A stretch of DNA of 64,000 nucleotides. Origin: Nitrospirae bacterium YQR-1 (GTDB taxonomy: Bacteria > Nitrospirota > Thermodesulfovibrionia > Thermodesulfovibrionales > Magnetobacteriaceae). This document shows positions 26,689-34,953 of this stretch, one piece after another. Both the position numbers and the translations under genes were made by a program. Location of the stretch: the NCBI GenBank assembly GCA_039908095.1, contig JAMOBJ010000005.1, positions 50,611 through 114,610 of the forward strand. The letters are read 5' to 3'. A model generated the notes under the pieces. That model was not told the DNA's origin and did not search any database. It saw only the letters and a list, made by a program, of their open reading frames with translations. Each line of letters starts with the position of its first letter. The stretch's first letter is position 1.

Positions 26689-27315
26689 TCAGTTAAGCTC
26701 ATAAGCCATACCGAAAATTGTGCTGACCGAGGTCCAGTTTGTTGTGGCACTGAGCACAGTCAGAGAGGTAAAAGAATTATTGGCGATTGTCGGGGCGGCA
26801 CTTATTCCTGCAACTTTACCGGCTCCGGCATCCGATGAGCCGTCAATGGATGTATCGTAAGTCGAAAAGAACTTCAACGCAATTTGATTTGATTTTATTG
26901 TATAAGTAAGGGCGGTGCCACAGTTTGAAGACTTGCAAGCGATAAGGTAGTTTTTGCCGCTTGTTGAGTCACTTCCTAAATATACATAGTAGGTGTTTGG
27001 GCCTAAAACGAAAGAGTTGTTGGGAGGATTTTGAAAATTTGCATTAGAGATATCAGTCTGCGGATTTCCAGAGCCGGAACCTATCAACCCACTTGGTGTT
27101 CCATCTCCGGGCAAATTACCCTTTATGTCTAAATACGCATATATCGCTGATTCCCATTTGTGTATTTCTACGCCAAACCTCTTGCCGCGGGCATTATCCA
27201 TTAAATCCTGACCTTTCATTATAGCCCCGATTATGATGCCGATTATGACCAGTACAATCGCTACCTCTATTAGGGTAAAACCTTTCTCTCTTTCTACTGT
27301 ACCCATACTTGTCAT
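26689..27315 (-). CDS. Type IV prepilin-like protein
   Basis: This 208-residue prepilin has leader MTSMGTVEREKG, cleavage before FTLIEVAIVLVIIGIIIGAI (Glu+5), then an alpha-helical stalk and a Ser/Asn/Gly-rich globular domain with one cysteine pair (ACKSSNCGT). The pattern KGQDLMDNARGKRF...EIHKWESAIYAYLD is common in major-pilin-like proteins of this size. The ATG at 27315 is chosen because GGAGG lies 6 bases upstream; a TTG at 27321 is possible. It is the first of three prepilin genes on this strand, but a terminator separates it from the next two. No pilus assembly ATPase or platform gene is in the window. Confidence 0.86.
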   Translation of the reverse strand: MTSMGTVEREKGFTLIEVAIVLVIIGIIIGAIMKGQDLMDNARGKRFGVEIHKWESAIYAYLDIKGNLPGDGTPSGLIGSGSGNPQTDISNANFQNPPNNSFVLGPNTYYVYLGSDSTSGKNYLIACKSSNCGTALTYTIKSNQIALKFFSTYDTSIDGSSDAGAGKVAGISAAPTIANNSFTSLTVLSATTNWTSVSTIFGMAYELN

Positions 27316-27533
27316 GCTCAACCTCCGTTGGTTTTATGCGATCGCTTTATAAAACCTTTAGTCACTTTATTCTACCCCTTTTGGGTTACTTTAGTACATA
27401 TTAATTTTAAGTCTGCGACATACTCAATATGTATATTAGTTATACAATTCTTTTTTATATTAAAATCCACTATTAATAGCTATCGGATTATTTTGATAAA
27501 GCTTAAGCCGGTTTTAAGTTCTTTAAGAAAAAG

Positions 27534-27590
27534 TAATACTAAGTTATATTCAATCGTCTAAGTTAGACAAATGAATTAGAATTGGTATAA
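27534..27590 (+). repeat. Deletion derivative of the dispersed palindromic repeat
   Basis: It begins TAATACTAAGTTATATTCAA, continues CGTCTAAGTTAGAC, and ends GAATTAGAATTGGTATA, which fuses a left end to the variant right end seen in copy 1. It lies in the 337-bp gap 27316-27652, whose remainder (27330-27530) is AT-rich with no gene I can support. Confidence 0.65.
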
Positions 27591-27652
27591 CATTGGATTC
27601 CCAATCGGGGTTGCAAATGACAGCTAAGGTGAAGGCAAATTTTTTATGAGGC

Positions 27653-28441
27653 TCAACCCCCTGCGATAATCTTGAAGTAATCGCCCTGTGATTGCGTTTC
27701 CACTTCGGGGGTTCGTTTCAAAAAGGCCTGAACTTTTGGATTTTTCGACTCTTTGAAGTCCTCAATAGAGCCTGTGAAAATAATCTCACCCTTGTCGAGC
27801 ATAATCACGTAATCTGCAATTTTAAAAATACTGGGTAACTCATGGGTAACGACAACAACCGTCATTTTAAACACCTTGTTGAGTTTATTAATAAGCTCAT
27901 CAAGGCCTGCAGCGGTAACAGGGTCGAGACCGGCGGAGGGTTCGTCAAAGAACAGGATTTCCGGATCCATTGCCATAGCCCTGGCTATCCCCGCTCGTTT
28001 TTTCATGCCCCCTGAAAGCTGAGACGGAAAGAAATCATCAAACCCGGAAAGCCCCACCAAATCCAGCTTCATTCTGACTATTATGCCGACAACCGATTCC
28101 TTCAGTTTTGTATGCTCAACAAGCGGGAGCGCCACGTTTTCTGCAAGTGTCAGGGAGTTTAAAAGTGCTGAACCCTGAAACAACACGCCCATTTTCTTGC
28201 GTTGTTCATTTAACCGCTCCTCATTCAGTTTGGCTATGTCAGTGCCGTTTACGAGAATTTCACCGCTGTGGGGTTTGAGCAGACCTATCAGGTGCCTTAA
28301 CACTGTTGTCTTCCCTGAGCCGCTTCCACCGACAATTACCGTTGTCATCCCGCGTGGAATGTCAACCGTGGCGTCTTTGATTATTAACCTGTCCCCGTAA
28401 TAGGTTACAAGGTTTTTAACTTCTATAACATTGTTTGTCAA
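27653..28441 (-). CDS. mlaF: MlaF-like ABC transporter ATP-binding protein
   Basis: This 262-residue ATPase is of the retrograde phospholipid / outer-membrane lipid asymmetry family. It has Walker A GGSGSGKTT (about 38-46), the Q-loop region LFQGSALLNSLTLAENVALPL typical of MlaF/Ttg2A, the signature LSGGMKKRAGIARA, Walker B ILFFDEPSAGLDP, and the switch THELPS. The C-terminal tail resembles that of MlaF. The usual partners MlaE (permease) and MlaD (MCE protein) are not adjacent on either side, so the locus is split or the partner lies elsewhere. Confidence 0.88.
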   Translation of the reverse strand: MTNNVIEVKNLVTYYGDRLIIKDATVDIPRGMTTVIVGGSGSGKTTVLRHLIGLLKPHSGEILVNGTDIAKLNEERLNEQRKKMGVLFQGSALLNSLTLAENVALPLVEHTKLKESVVGIIVRMKLDLVGLSGFDDFFPSQLSGGMKKRAGIARAMAMDPEILFFDEPSAGLDPVTAAGLDELINKLNKVFKMTVVVVTHELPSIFKIADYVIMLDKGEIIFTGSIEDFKESKNPKVQAFLKRTPEVETQSQGDYFKIIAGG

Positions 28442-28479
28442 GTCACTGTCTCTTCTTAAAAGATAGTAGAAGCATAGGA

Positions 28480-28503
28480 TACTTCTCTGAGTGTGTTTAT
28501 GTC
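28480..28503 (+). repeat. 24-bp direct repeat, copy 1, flanking the hicBA region
   Basis: The 24 bases starting TACTTCTCTGAGTGTGTTTA are identical to 29211-29234. The two copies lie about 730 bp apart on either side of the hicBA genes, in the same orientation. Confidence 0.9.
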
Positions 28504-28505
28504 AA

Positions 28506-28692
28506 TTGCTAAGCCCGAAATCCGACATAGAGGTAAAAAAAACGAGTAACGATGTTGAAATTAAAGGATATAGCGTTAATTATCTGGTGACAAAAACTCA
28601 TACCCAATATCACCTTCTTCCATTGACTTTCTCAGTATTGACACAGTTTGTTGTACAGTCTCGGATTTTCTATATCGGATTTCGGGGCTAAG
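28506..28692 (+). repeat. Short element with imperfect terminal inverted repeats
   Basis: The left arm (28508-28528, CTAAGCCCGAAATCCGACATA) and right arm (28668-28691, TATATCGGATTTCGGGGCTAA) are near-perfect inverted complements bounding about 185 bp. No open frame of note lies inside. It fills much of the gap 28442-28755 between mlaF and hicA and is unrelated in sequence to the dispersed TACCAAG repeat. Confidence 0.6.
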
Positions 28693-28755
28693 GGTTTGAG
28701 AGTTTAAAACTACGTTCTGTATAAATACATCCTACGGCTGTCGTCTGTGTGGTTT

Positions 28756-28935
28756 TTATGAAATTCCCAACTTTTTCTTAATATGTTTTGCTAATATGTC
28801 ATCAATTTCATTATGCCTTGGGATCGGTTGTTTTTTTCCTGCGACAGGGTTAATATATAAATCGTGCCTTGCTCCATGTTTAAGAAAAATACATCCTGCA
28901 TCTAAGAGCCCCCGGATAAATTCCGTTCGTTTCAT
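28756..28935 (-). CDS. hicA: HicA-family toxin (mRNA interferase)
   Basis: This 59-residue gene is short enough to be missed by size filters. The translation shows the HicA/YcfA pattern: MKRTEFIRGLLDAGC, FLKHGARHDLYINP with the catalytic histidine in the GxRHDLY context, and GKKQPIPRHNEID, then a basic helix LAKHIKKKLG. HicA toxins have a double-stranded-RNA-binding-like fold and cleave mRNA. The ATG overlaps the stop codon of the upstream antitoxin gene by 4 bp (ATGA), which supports co-translation. The unit has the antitoxin-first order. Confidence 0.88.
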   Translation of the reverse strand: MKRTEFIRGLLDAGCIFLKHGARHDLYINPVAGKKQPIPRHNEIDDILAKHIKKKLGIS

Positions 28936-29123
28936 ACCGCAATTTCTTTCATTTTAAAATCACAGGGAACGTCCTCTAATACCATCAAGCGATATGCATC
29001 TTTTATATTTTCTTCCAACTCCCCGATAGTCTCACCTTGTGTCATTATATCGGGATACTCCAAAATCTTACCTAACCAAAATTTGTCTTTTTTCCAATAA
29101 ATCATAGTCATTTTATGAACCAT
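28932..29123 (-). CDS. hicB: HicB-like antitoxin
   Basis: This 63-residue protein is of the HicB/UPF0150 partial RNase H fold: MTMIYWKKDKFWLGKILEYP (strands), DIMTQGETIGELEENIKDAYRLM (helix), and a short C-terminal tail. It lacks the separate helix-turn-helix or ribbon-helix-helix DNA-binding domain found in longer HicB proteins, so autoregulation would need another route. AGGAG lies 6 bases before the ATG at 29123. It should neutralise the downstream HicA. Confidence 0.86.
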   Translation of the reverse strand: MVHKMTMIYWKKDKFWLGKILEYPDIMTQGETIGELEENIKDAYRLMVLEDVPCDFKMKEIAV

Positions 29124-29210
29124 AATTGTCTCCTGATAGAAATTTTATTTATTGTCTTTCCCGCCACTAAATTATAATAGCAAAAATCCTGAGGTTGGGT
29201 GGGGACAATT

Positions 29211-29234
29211 TACTTCTCTGAGTGTGTTTATGTC
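29211..29234 (+). repeat. 24-bp direct repeat, copy 2, flanking the hicBA region
   Basis: Identical in all 24 bases to 28480-28503 and in the same orientation. Flanking bases differ on both sides. Confidence 0.9.
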
Positions 29235-29339
29235 GTTTTAGAAAGTCGTAATCCGGTTTTTTAGCGCACGCCGGCTTAATAAACTCTCATGCTTTACTCT
29301 CATTACCGTATTGCTGTACAATCAATGTGAAAGGAGTTT

Positions 29340-30506
29340 TTGGCTGTAAACATGAACACGTATAAGAGACTTATAATAATATCAGCAATTACCTTGCTTG
29401 TTATTTTTATTGCTGTTAAATCTCCGATTTTAGACAGACGCTCAACTGCGCCCCTACAAAGCAGTGATTTATCCAATCATCCGATATACTCCAAATATAA
29501 ATTTGAAGTAAATGAAAACATTATTAATATAGGGGTGCAGCCTCTATACTCTCCCACAGGGGTCATAACAGAGGCGCTTAAGCGGGATACAATTCTTCGG
29601 CAATCTCTAAGCAGATTAGGACTTGAAATGAGATTTTATTCATTTTTGAAGGGCTCCGACGTCAACTATTTTATGAAAAACGGCAGCTTAAGTGTAGGTA
29701 TCAGCGGAGATATGCCAACAATTATTCTTGCATCAAGTTTCGATGTGGTTATTCCCTCATTGATTCAAATGGGATATACAGCCGTTATAGCAAAACAACC
29801 GGTTTTAATTAAAGAACTAAAGGGCAAAAAAATAGGCTATGCATATGGCTCAAACGCTCATTACGCCTTATTGGCGGCTTTGGCTCAGGAGGGGCTTAGT
29901 GAAAAGGACGTAACTCTTATTCCTTTGGAATCACTTGAAATGCCGGCGGCACTAAAAAATAATAAGATATTTGCCTTCTCAGCCTGGGAACCTGTTACCA
30001 CTTTATCTACAAGAGAAAATACTGAGACCTTTGCAATTCATAAAATGCTGACAACCGGGTACATATCTTTCCGGAAATCTTTATACGAAAAACAAGCGGA
30101 GGCGGTGTATCACATATTAGCGGCTGAAGTTCGTGCAATCCGATGGCTTTTACGCAGTAGGGAAAACCGCATCAGAGCCGCCTCATGGGTTATTCAATCG
30201 GTAAATAACCTCTACACTACGCAGCCGCTTAATTTAACTGAAGAATTGATAGATGAATTAAGCCTCAAGGAATTGTCAAATATTACATCGGCTCCAATTA
30301 TACCGGAAAAAATAACAAGCGAGGGGGGCCCTATGTATAATGAGTTTATATTTCTAAAGAAAATCGGCTTGCTTCCTTATGATACCGACTGGAATAAAGC
30401 ATATAACAGTTTTACAAATGTTGCTCTTATTAAAGTCCTTGATAAGGCTGAGGCGTATAGATTAAATGAATTTCAATATTCACAACAGGATAAAGCAAAT
30501 GAATAA
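29340..30506 (+). CDS. Membrane-anchored periplasmic solute-binding protein (NMT1/TauA-like) of a sensory cluster
   Basis: This protein of about 388 residues has an N-terminal anchor LIIISAITLLVIFIAV (about 11-26) with no lipobox, then a type II periplasmic binding fold of the nitrate/sulfonate/thiamine-precursor family: NIGVQPLYSPTGVITEAL, VGISGDMPTIILASS, LKGKKIGYAYGSNAHYALLAAL, NKIFAFSAWEPVT. There is no ABC permease or ATPase nearby. The 3' end overlaps the next histidine kinase gene by 8 bp, so the protein probably feeds a ligand signal to that kinase. The start is TTG 29340 (3 bases after AAGGAG) or ATG 29352; neither has ideal spacing. Confidence 0.82.
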   Translation: MAVNMNTYKRLIIISAITLLVIFIAVKSPILDRRSTAPLQSSDLSNHPIYSKYKFEVNENIINIGVQPLYSPTGVITEALKRDTILRQSLSRLGLEMRFYSFLKGSDVNYFMKNGSLSVGISGDMPTIILASSFDVVIPSLIQMGYTAVIAKQPVLIKELKGKKIGYAYGSNAHYALLAALAQEGLSEKDVTLIPLESLEMPAALKNNKIFAFSAWEPVTTLSTRENTETFAIHKMLTTGYISFRKSLYEKQAEAVYHILAAEVRAIRWLLRSRENRIRAASWVIQSVNNLYTTQPLNLTEELIDELSLKELSNITSAPIIPEKITSEGGPMYNEFIFLKKIGLLPYDTDWNKAYNSFTNVALIKVLDKAEAYRLNEFQYSQQDKANE

Positions 30507-32490
30507 TTCCGGCGCTATGAAATTCAGAGATTTGAATCTGCGCTGTAAGATGCTGTTATATTTCGGCACATTGTTTATTTTAATCTTTGTAATCATAGAA
30601 GTATTTAATATTTATGGAATCCCCTTTACAGACATAAATGGAATGTACTATCAACGTCAGCATGAGTTTTTAAACACACTAAACATTGAGGCTGACGTAA
30701 AAAAATCATATTTAATAAGATTTATAGACGAACTGAAAGATGATGTTTCAGCTTTGTCAGGAAATGAATCTGTAAGAGCAGACATTGCGGTAATTAAACA
30801 ATTATTGCCAAAAGCTAACTTGAAAACTGATGAACTATCGTCTTTACTAAAGAATAACAATAATTTTAAATCTTTACTTAATGAATTAAATGAAATCAGT
30901 GAAATTCACAGACTTTATAAATCAATACAAATAGCAGAAGCAACAGGGCTTTTAATGGTATCCACTGATTTAAGTGAGGTCGGCGTTAATATTAATCAGG
31001 AAAGCTGGTTTAGAGATGTTTCTAAGTGTCACCACATCTACCATTTTTTTGTTATAAAAGAAGCTGAAACCGGTAGGTTACTTATAAAATATGTTTATGG
31101 GCTGACAATAGAAAAAGAGGCTTATCTTTTGATAATGAATATGTACATGGATGACCTTATTAAGCCTATATTGAATGCCGATGTAGATTCAACTTATATT
31201 AATGACATAGAGTTGGCAGGTCAGGATTTTACGTATATTGCACGTACTAATAATGTAATTTTCCATGAGCCGGCCAGAATAAAGTCAAAAATATTAGACA
31301 TTGTCTTTAACGGACATGAGGGCGGCATTGTAACGACAGATTACAGAGGGATGGATGTTTTTGCCGCATACAGATATCTGATTATTACGCCGGAGCTTAG
31401 TTGGGCGATGGTGATTAAACACGACTATGACGAGGTCACTCTCCCCATACGGAGATATTTAAAGAGGCGCATTCTTTTTCTTTCCTTTAGTCTTGTCGTT
31501 ATTTTATCAATAATAGTGATAATTACAAAAAGTATCTCGAGACCTCTTGAAGCAATTACCAATGTGGCAGTTGCGGTTGGAGATGGTAACTATGATATTA
31601 AATTTCCCGATGTAACCGGTGGTGAAATAAATACGCTTCTTAAAACATTTAAGACCATGATTGCAAAAGTCAGTGAGAAGGCTAATGAGCTGATAGAAAT
31701 GAATGCAGGCCTGGAAAAAAAGGTTGATGAGGAAATAAAACTCAGATACCAAAAAGAGCAAATGCTTGTTCAACAGTCAAAGCTGGCCTCAATGGGTGAA
31801 ATGATAGCAATGATAGCACACCAATGGAAACAGCCCTTAAATGCCATATCTCTTACAGTGCAGGATTTGCAAGATGCCCATGAGTTTGGTGAACTCAACA
31901 AGGAATCAATGGCCTTATCCACCGAGGCGGTAAAGCAGCAGATTTCGTTTATGGCGAAAACTGTAGATGATTTTCGCACCTTTTTAATGCCCTCAAAAAC
32001 ACCGCTACGTTTCAATATAAAGAAAGCGATAGATGATATCATAGGCATGTTTGGAACATTATATAAAAAGAAGAGTAATATAGACATTATTGTTGAGGCC
32101 GCAGTGGTGGGAGCTAATCTGACAATAACCGGCTACCCCAACGAGTTTAAGCAGGTGGTACTGAATTTAATCAATAACGCAAGGGATGCAATAGTAAGTA
32201 GGGCTGAGTCATTTGGACAGGTAATGGAGTTTAAGGGAATCATAAAGATATTGCTCTCGGAGAGTGACGATATCATATGTGTTATAATAAGTGACAACGG
32301 CGGCGGCATACCTGCCGATATTATGGATAAGGTTTATGACCCATATTTTTCATCGAAATCACCGGATGCGGGCACAGGATTGGGGCTTTATATGTCTAAG
32401 ACAATAATTGAGCACAACATGGGCGGCAGGTTAACTGCAAGGAATATTGACAATGGTGCGGAATTTACTATAATATTGAGAAGAGTTTAA
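30499..32490 (+). CDS. Transmembrane sensor histidine kinase with periplasmic Cache-like domain
   Basis: This 663-residue kinase has TM1 (18-40), a periplasmic domain (about 45-322) with Cache-type features (LLMVSTDLSEVGVNI, WFRDV, GGIVTTDYRGMDVFAAYRYL), TM2 (325-343), HAMP (345-398), a short coiled coil, and HisKA with phospho-acceptor His441 in MIAHQWKQPLNAI. HATPase_c has an N-box (LNLINNARDAI), G1 (SDNGGGIP) and G2 (GTGLGLYMSK). There is no receiver. ATG 30499 is chosen because it overlaps the stop of the binding-protein gene; a frame from 30466 exists but would overlap more. It is the likely partner of that binding protein. Confidence 0.9.
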   Translation: MNNSGAMKFRDLNLRCKMLLYFGTLFILIFVIIEVFNIYGIPFTDINGMYYQRQHEFLNTLNIEADVKKSYLIRFIDELKDDVSALSGNESVRADIAVIKQLLPKANLKTDELSSLLKNNNNFKSLLNELNEISEIHRLYKSIQIAEATGLLMVSTDLSEVGVNINQESWFRDVSKCHHIYHFFVIKEAETGRLLIKYVYGLTIEKEAYLLIMNMYMDDLIKPILNADVDSTYINDIELAGQDFTYIARTNNVIFHEPARIKSKILDIVFNGHEGGIVTTDYRGMDVFAAYRYLIITPELSWAMVIKHDYDEVTLPIRRYLKRRILFLSFSLVVILSIIVIITKSISRPLEAITNVAVAVGDGNYDIKFPDVTGGEINTLLKTFKTMIAKVSEKANELIEMNAGLEKKVDEEIKLRYQKEQMLVQQSKLASMGEMIAMIAHQWKQPLNAISLTVQDLQDAHEFGELNKESMALSTEAVKQQISFMAKTVDDFRTFLMPSKTPLRFNIKKAIDDIIGMFGTLYKKKSNIDIIVEAAVVGANLTITGYPNEFKQVVLNLINNARDAIVSRAESFGQVMEFKGIIKILLSESDDIICVIISDNGGGIPADIMDKVYDPYFSSKSPDAGTGLGLYMSKTIIEHNMGGRLTARNIDNGAEFTIILRRV

Positions 32491-32555
32491 ACTATATTTC
32501 CAAATTTCCAATCGGAGTCAACAATGACAGATTTTTTATAGGTTGGTGAGCATTA

Positions 32556-34781
32556 ATGGAAAAAGAAATGAAAGCAATTTTTGAACAAGCTCCCATCGGG
32601 ATTGCCGTCATAGAGTCTGCAACAGGGCGGTTTGTCTCAATTAATCCGGCGTATTGTAACATTGTCGGATACACTGAAAAGGAAATGCTAAGTAAAACAT
32701 TTCAGGATATTACCCACCCCGACGATATTCAACCGGACACTTACAACATGAAGCGTTTGATAAGCGGTGAGATTAGCATGTTTACCATGGAAAAACGCTA
32801 CAAAACCAAAGATAACTATGTTGTGTGGGTTAATCTTAAATGTGTTCCCTTATGGATGAGCGGAGAGAAACCCGTTTATCATCTTGCAATGGTGGAGGAT
32901 ATAACAAAACAAAAGGTACTGCTTGATGAAAGGGAGAGATTCTTTAACGAATCTCCCAACCTGATTTGTATTGCCTCAGCAGACGGATACTTTACACAGG
33001 TCAATTTAATGTTTGAGAAGGTACTGGGTTATACCAAAGAGGAGATTTACGCAAAACCGTTTGTTGAATTCATTCATCCCGATGACCGACAGGCTACCGT
33101 TTTAGAAGTGGAAAAACAGCTTAATGGTTTAATTACTGAAACTTTTGATAACCGTTATATCTGCAAAGACGGCTCATATAAAATACTGTCGTGGCTGGCA
33201 GGTCCGGTGCTTGAAAACGGCAGGATTTATGCCATTGCACGTGACGTCACAGAGCAGCGAAAGTTGGAAGAGGAGCTCTACCTGCAAGGTGAAATAATTG
33301 CAAACATTGAGGAGGGAGCTACTATCATAAATGTCTCAGACGGCACAATTGTCTATGCCAACCCCAAATTCAACGCCATGTTTGGTTATAATGAAAACGA
33401 GCTTACAGGCAGAAACGTTTCTTTAATTAATGCCCCCACCGAAGTCTCACCTGAGGATAAAGCGAAACAAATAATGTCAATATTAAATGAGACCGGATAT
33501 TGGAAAGGTGAAATTCTGAATATAAAAAAGGATGGCACTTTGTTTTGGTGCCATGCTACAGTGTCAACATTTCAACATAAGAGATATGGGACAGTCTGGA
33601 TCACAATTCATCAGGATATAACAAAGAGGAAAGAGCTTGAAAAAAAGCTGTTGGAGGAGAAGAAGTTTTCAGAATCAGTGATTAACACGCTGCCGGGACT
33701 GTTCTATCTTTTTGACAACACCGGCAAGTTTATACTGTGGAATAAAAACTTAGAGACGGTTTCAGGCTATTGCTACGAGGAAATTGCAAAAATGACACCC
33801 CTTGATTTTTTCACAGGGCAGGACAGAGATACTATTAACACAGCGATTGCTGCTGTGTTTAAAACCGGCATTGCCTTTGTTGATGCCGGTCTGCATACAA
33901 AAGATGGACGGGATATCCCTTATTGTTTTACAGGATTGCTAATTAAAATTGATGGTAAGAATTGCTTGACAGGCGTGGGAACGGATATCACGGAACGTAA
34001 AGCAATGGAGACACAATTAAGACAACTTACACTTGATCTCGAAAAAAGGGTAGATGAAGAGGTTGAAAAAAACAGAGCAAAAGATCAACTAATGTATGAA
34101 CATTCCCGGCATATAGCAATGGGCGAGCTGCTGGTTAATATTGCTCATCACTGGAGACAACCTCTCACAACTATTGGCCTTTTAGTTCAGGACATAGGGG
34201 ATAGCTGGCGGTATAATGAATTGAATGAGGAATATTTAAATAAAAATATAGAATCTGTTATGTCTGCGCTGACAGCGTTATCAAAAACAATTGACAATTT
34301 CAGAAACTACTACACAAATGATCCACAGAAAAAGGAACTTAATATAACAGAGGCGATAGACAACACACTATCACTGCTTGAGGGTTATTTTATACAAAAA
34401 GGATTTGTGATAGATAAGCAATTTGATAGTGAATTAACAGTTGACCTTTTCCCAAATGAATTTGCTCAAGTCATACTAAATATACTAACAAATATCAGAG
34501 ATGTATTTGAGCAGAAGCAAATCACAGACGGCATCGTCAGAATAAGGGCATTTGTCGAATCGGTAACTAAGAAAATAGTAATAACTATCGCCGACAACGG
34601 AGGCGGTGTGCCTGAAGATATCATTAGTAGAATCTTTGACCCTTACTTCACAACCAAAGATAAGGACGGAGGCACCGGGCTCGGCTTATACATCGCAAAA
34701 GTTATCACGGAGAAAAATATGAAAGGCACTCTTTCTGTAAGAAACTCCGGTAGATGGTGTGAGTTCAGAATTGAGATTTAA
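32556..34781 (+). CDS. Cytoplasmic histidine kinase with four PAS domains
   Basis: This 741-residue protein has no transmembrane segment. PAS domains are at about 8-118, 127-237, 245-358 and 370-482 (SINPAYCNIVGYT, QVNLMFEKVLGYT, YANPKFNAMFGY, LWNKNLETVSGY), each followed by the D-I/V-T-x-x-R/K PAC ending. A coiled coil leads to HisKA with His531 (NIAHHWRQPLTT). HATPase_c has ADNGGGVP and GTGLGLYIAKV. It may sense internal redox state or small ligands through haem, flavin or neither; no cofactor residue can be assigned by eye. It lies 65 bp after the previous kinase, probably in the same transcript. Confidence 0.9.
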   Translation: MEKEMKAIFEQAPIGIAVIESATGRFVSINPAYCNIVGYTEKEMLSKTFQDITHPDDIQPDTYNMKRLISGEISMFTMEKRYKTKDNYVVWVNLKCVPLWMSGEKPVYHLAMVEDITKQKVLLDERERFFNESPNLICIASADGYFTQVNLMFEKVLGYTKEEIYAKPFVEFIHPDDRQATVLEVEKQLNGLITETFDNRYICKDGSYKILSWLAGPVLENGRIYAIARDVTEQRKLEEELYLQGEIIANIEEGATIINVSDGTIVYANPKFNAMFGYNENELTGRNVSLINAPTEVSPEDKAKQIMSILNETGYWKGEILNIKKDGTLFWCHATVSTFQHKRYGTVWITIHQDITKRKELEKKLLEEKKFSESVINTLPGLFYLFDNTGKFILWNKNLETVSGYCYEEIAKMTPLDFFTGQDRDTINTAIAAVFKTGIAFVDAGLHTKDGRDIPYCFTGLLIKIDGKNCLTGVGTDITERKAMETQLRQLTLDLEKRVDEEVEKNRAKDQLMYEHSRHIAMGELLVNIAHHWRQPLTTIGLLVQDIGDSWRYNELNEEYLNKNIESVMSALTALSKTIDNFRNYYTNDPQKKELNITEAIDNTLSLLEGYFIQKGFVIDKQFDSELTVDLFPNEFAQVILNILTNIRDVFEQKQITDGIVRIRAFVESVTKKIVITIADNGGGVPEDIISRIFDPYFTTKDKDGGTGLGLYIAKVITEKNMKGTLSVRNSGRWCEFRIEI

Positions 34782-34847
34782 CTTTAACAAAAAACGTTAA
34801 GCAAATAAAACTCTGCCAATCCAGGCTTATTAACTATCAGGATTGTA

Positions 34848-34877
34848 TTGACTTTCGGCGCAAATTTTAACTATTAT
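34848..34877 (+). promoter_or_regulatory. Possible internal sigma70 promoter in the signalling cluster
   Basis: TTGACT (34848-34853), 18 bases and TATTAT (34872-34877) lie in the only sizeable gap (172 bp) of the cluster, about 75 bases before the next start codon. This would make the last five genes separately expressible. Confidence 0.5.
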
Positions 34878-34953
34878 TAGCTATCATTGCGCATTCATTG
34901 GTTTACTTAAATTAGCATTTAATAACCGATAGTTGTTTTCAGAGGATGAGAAT

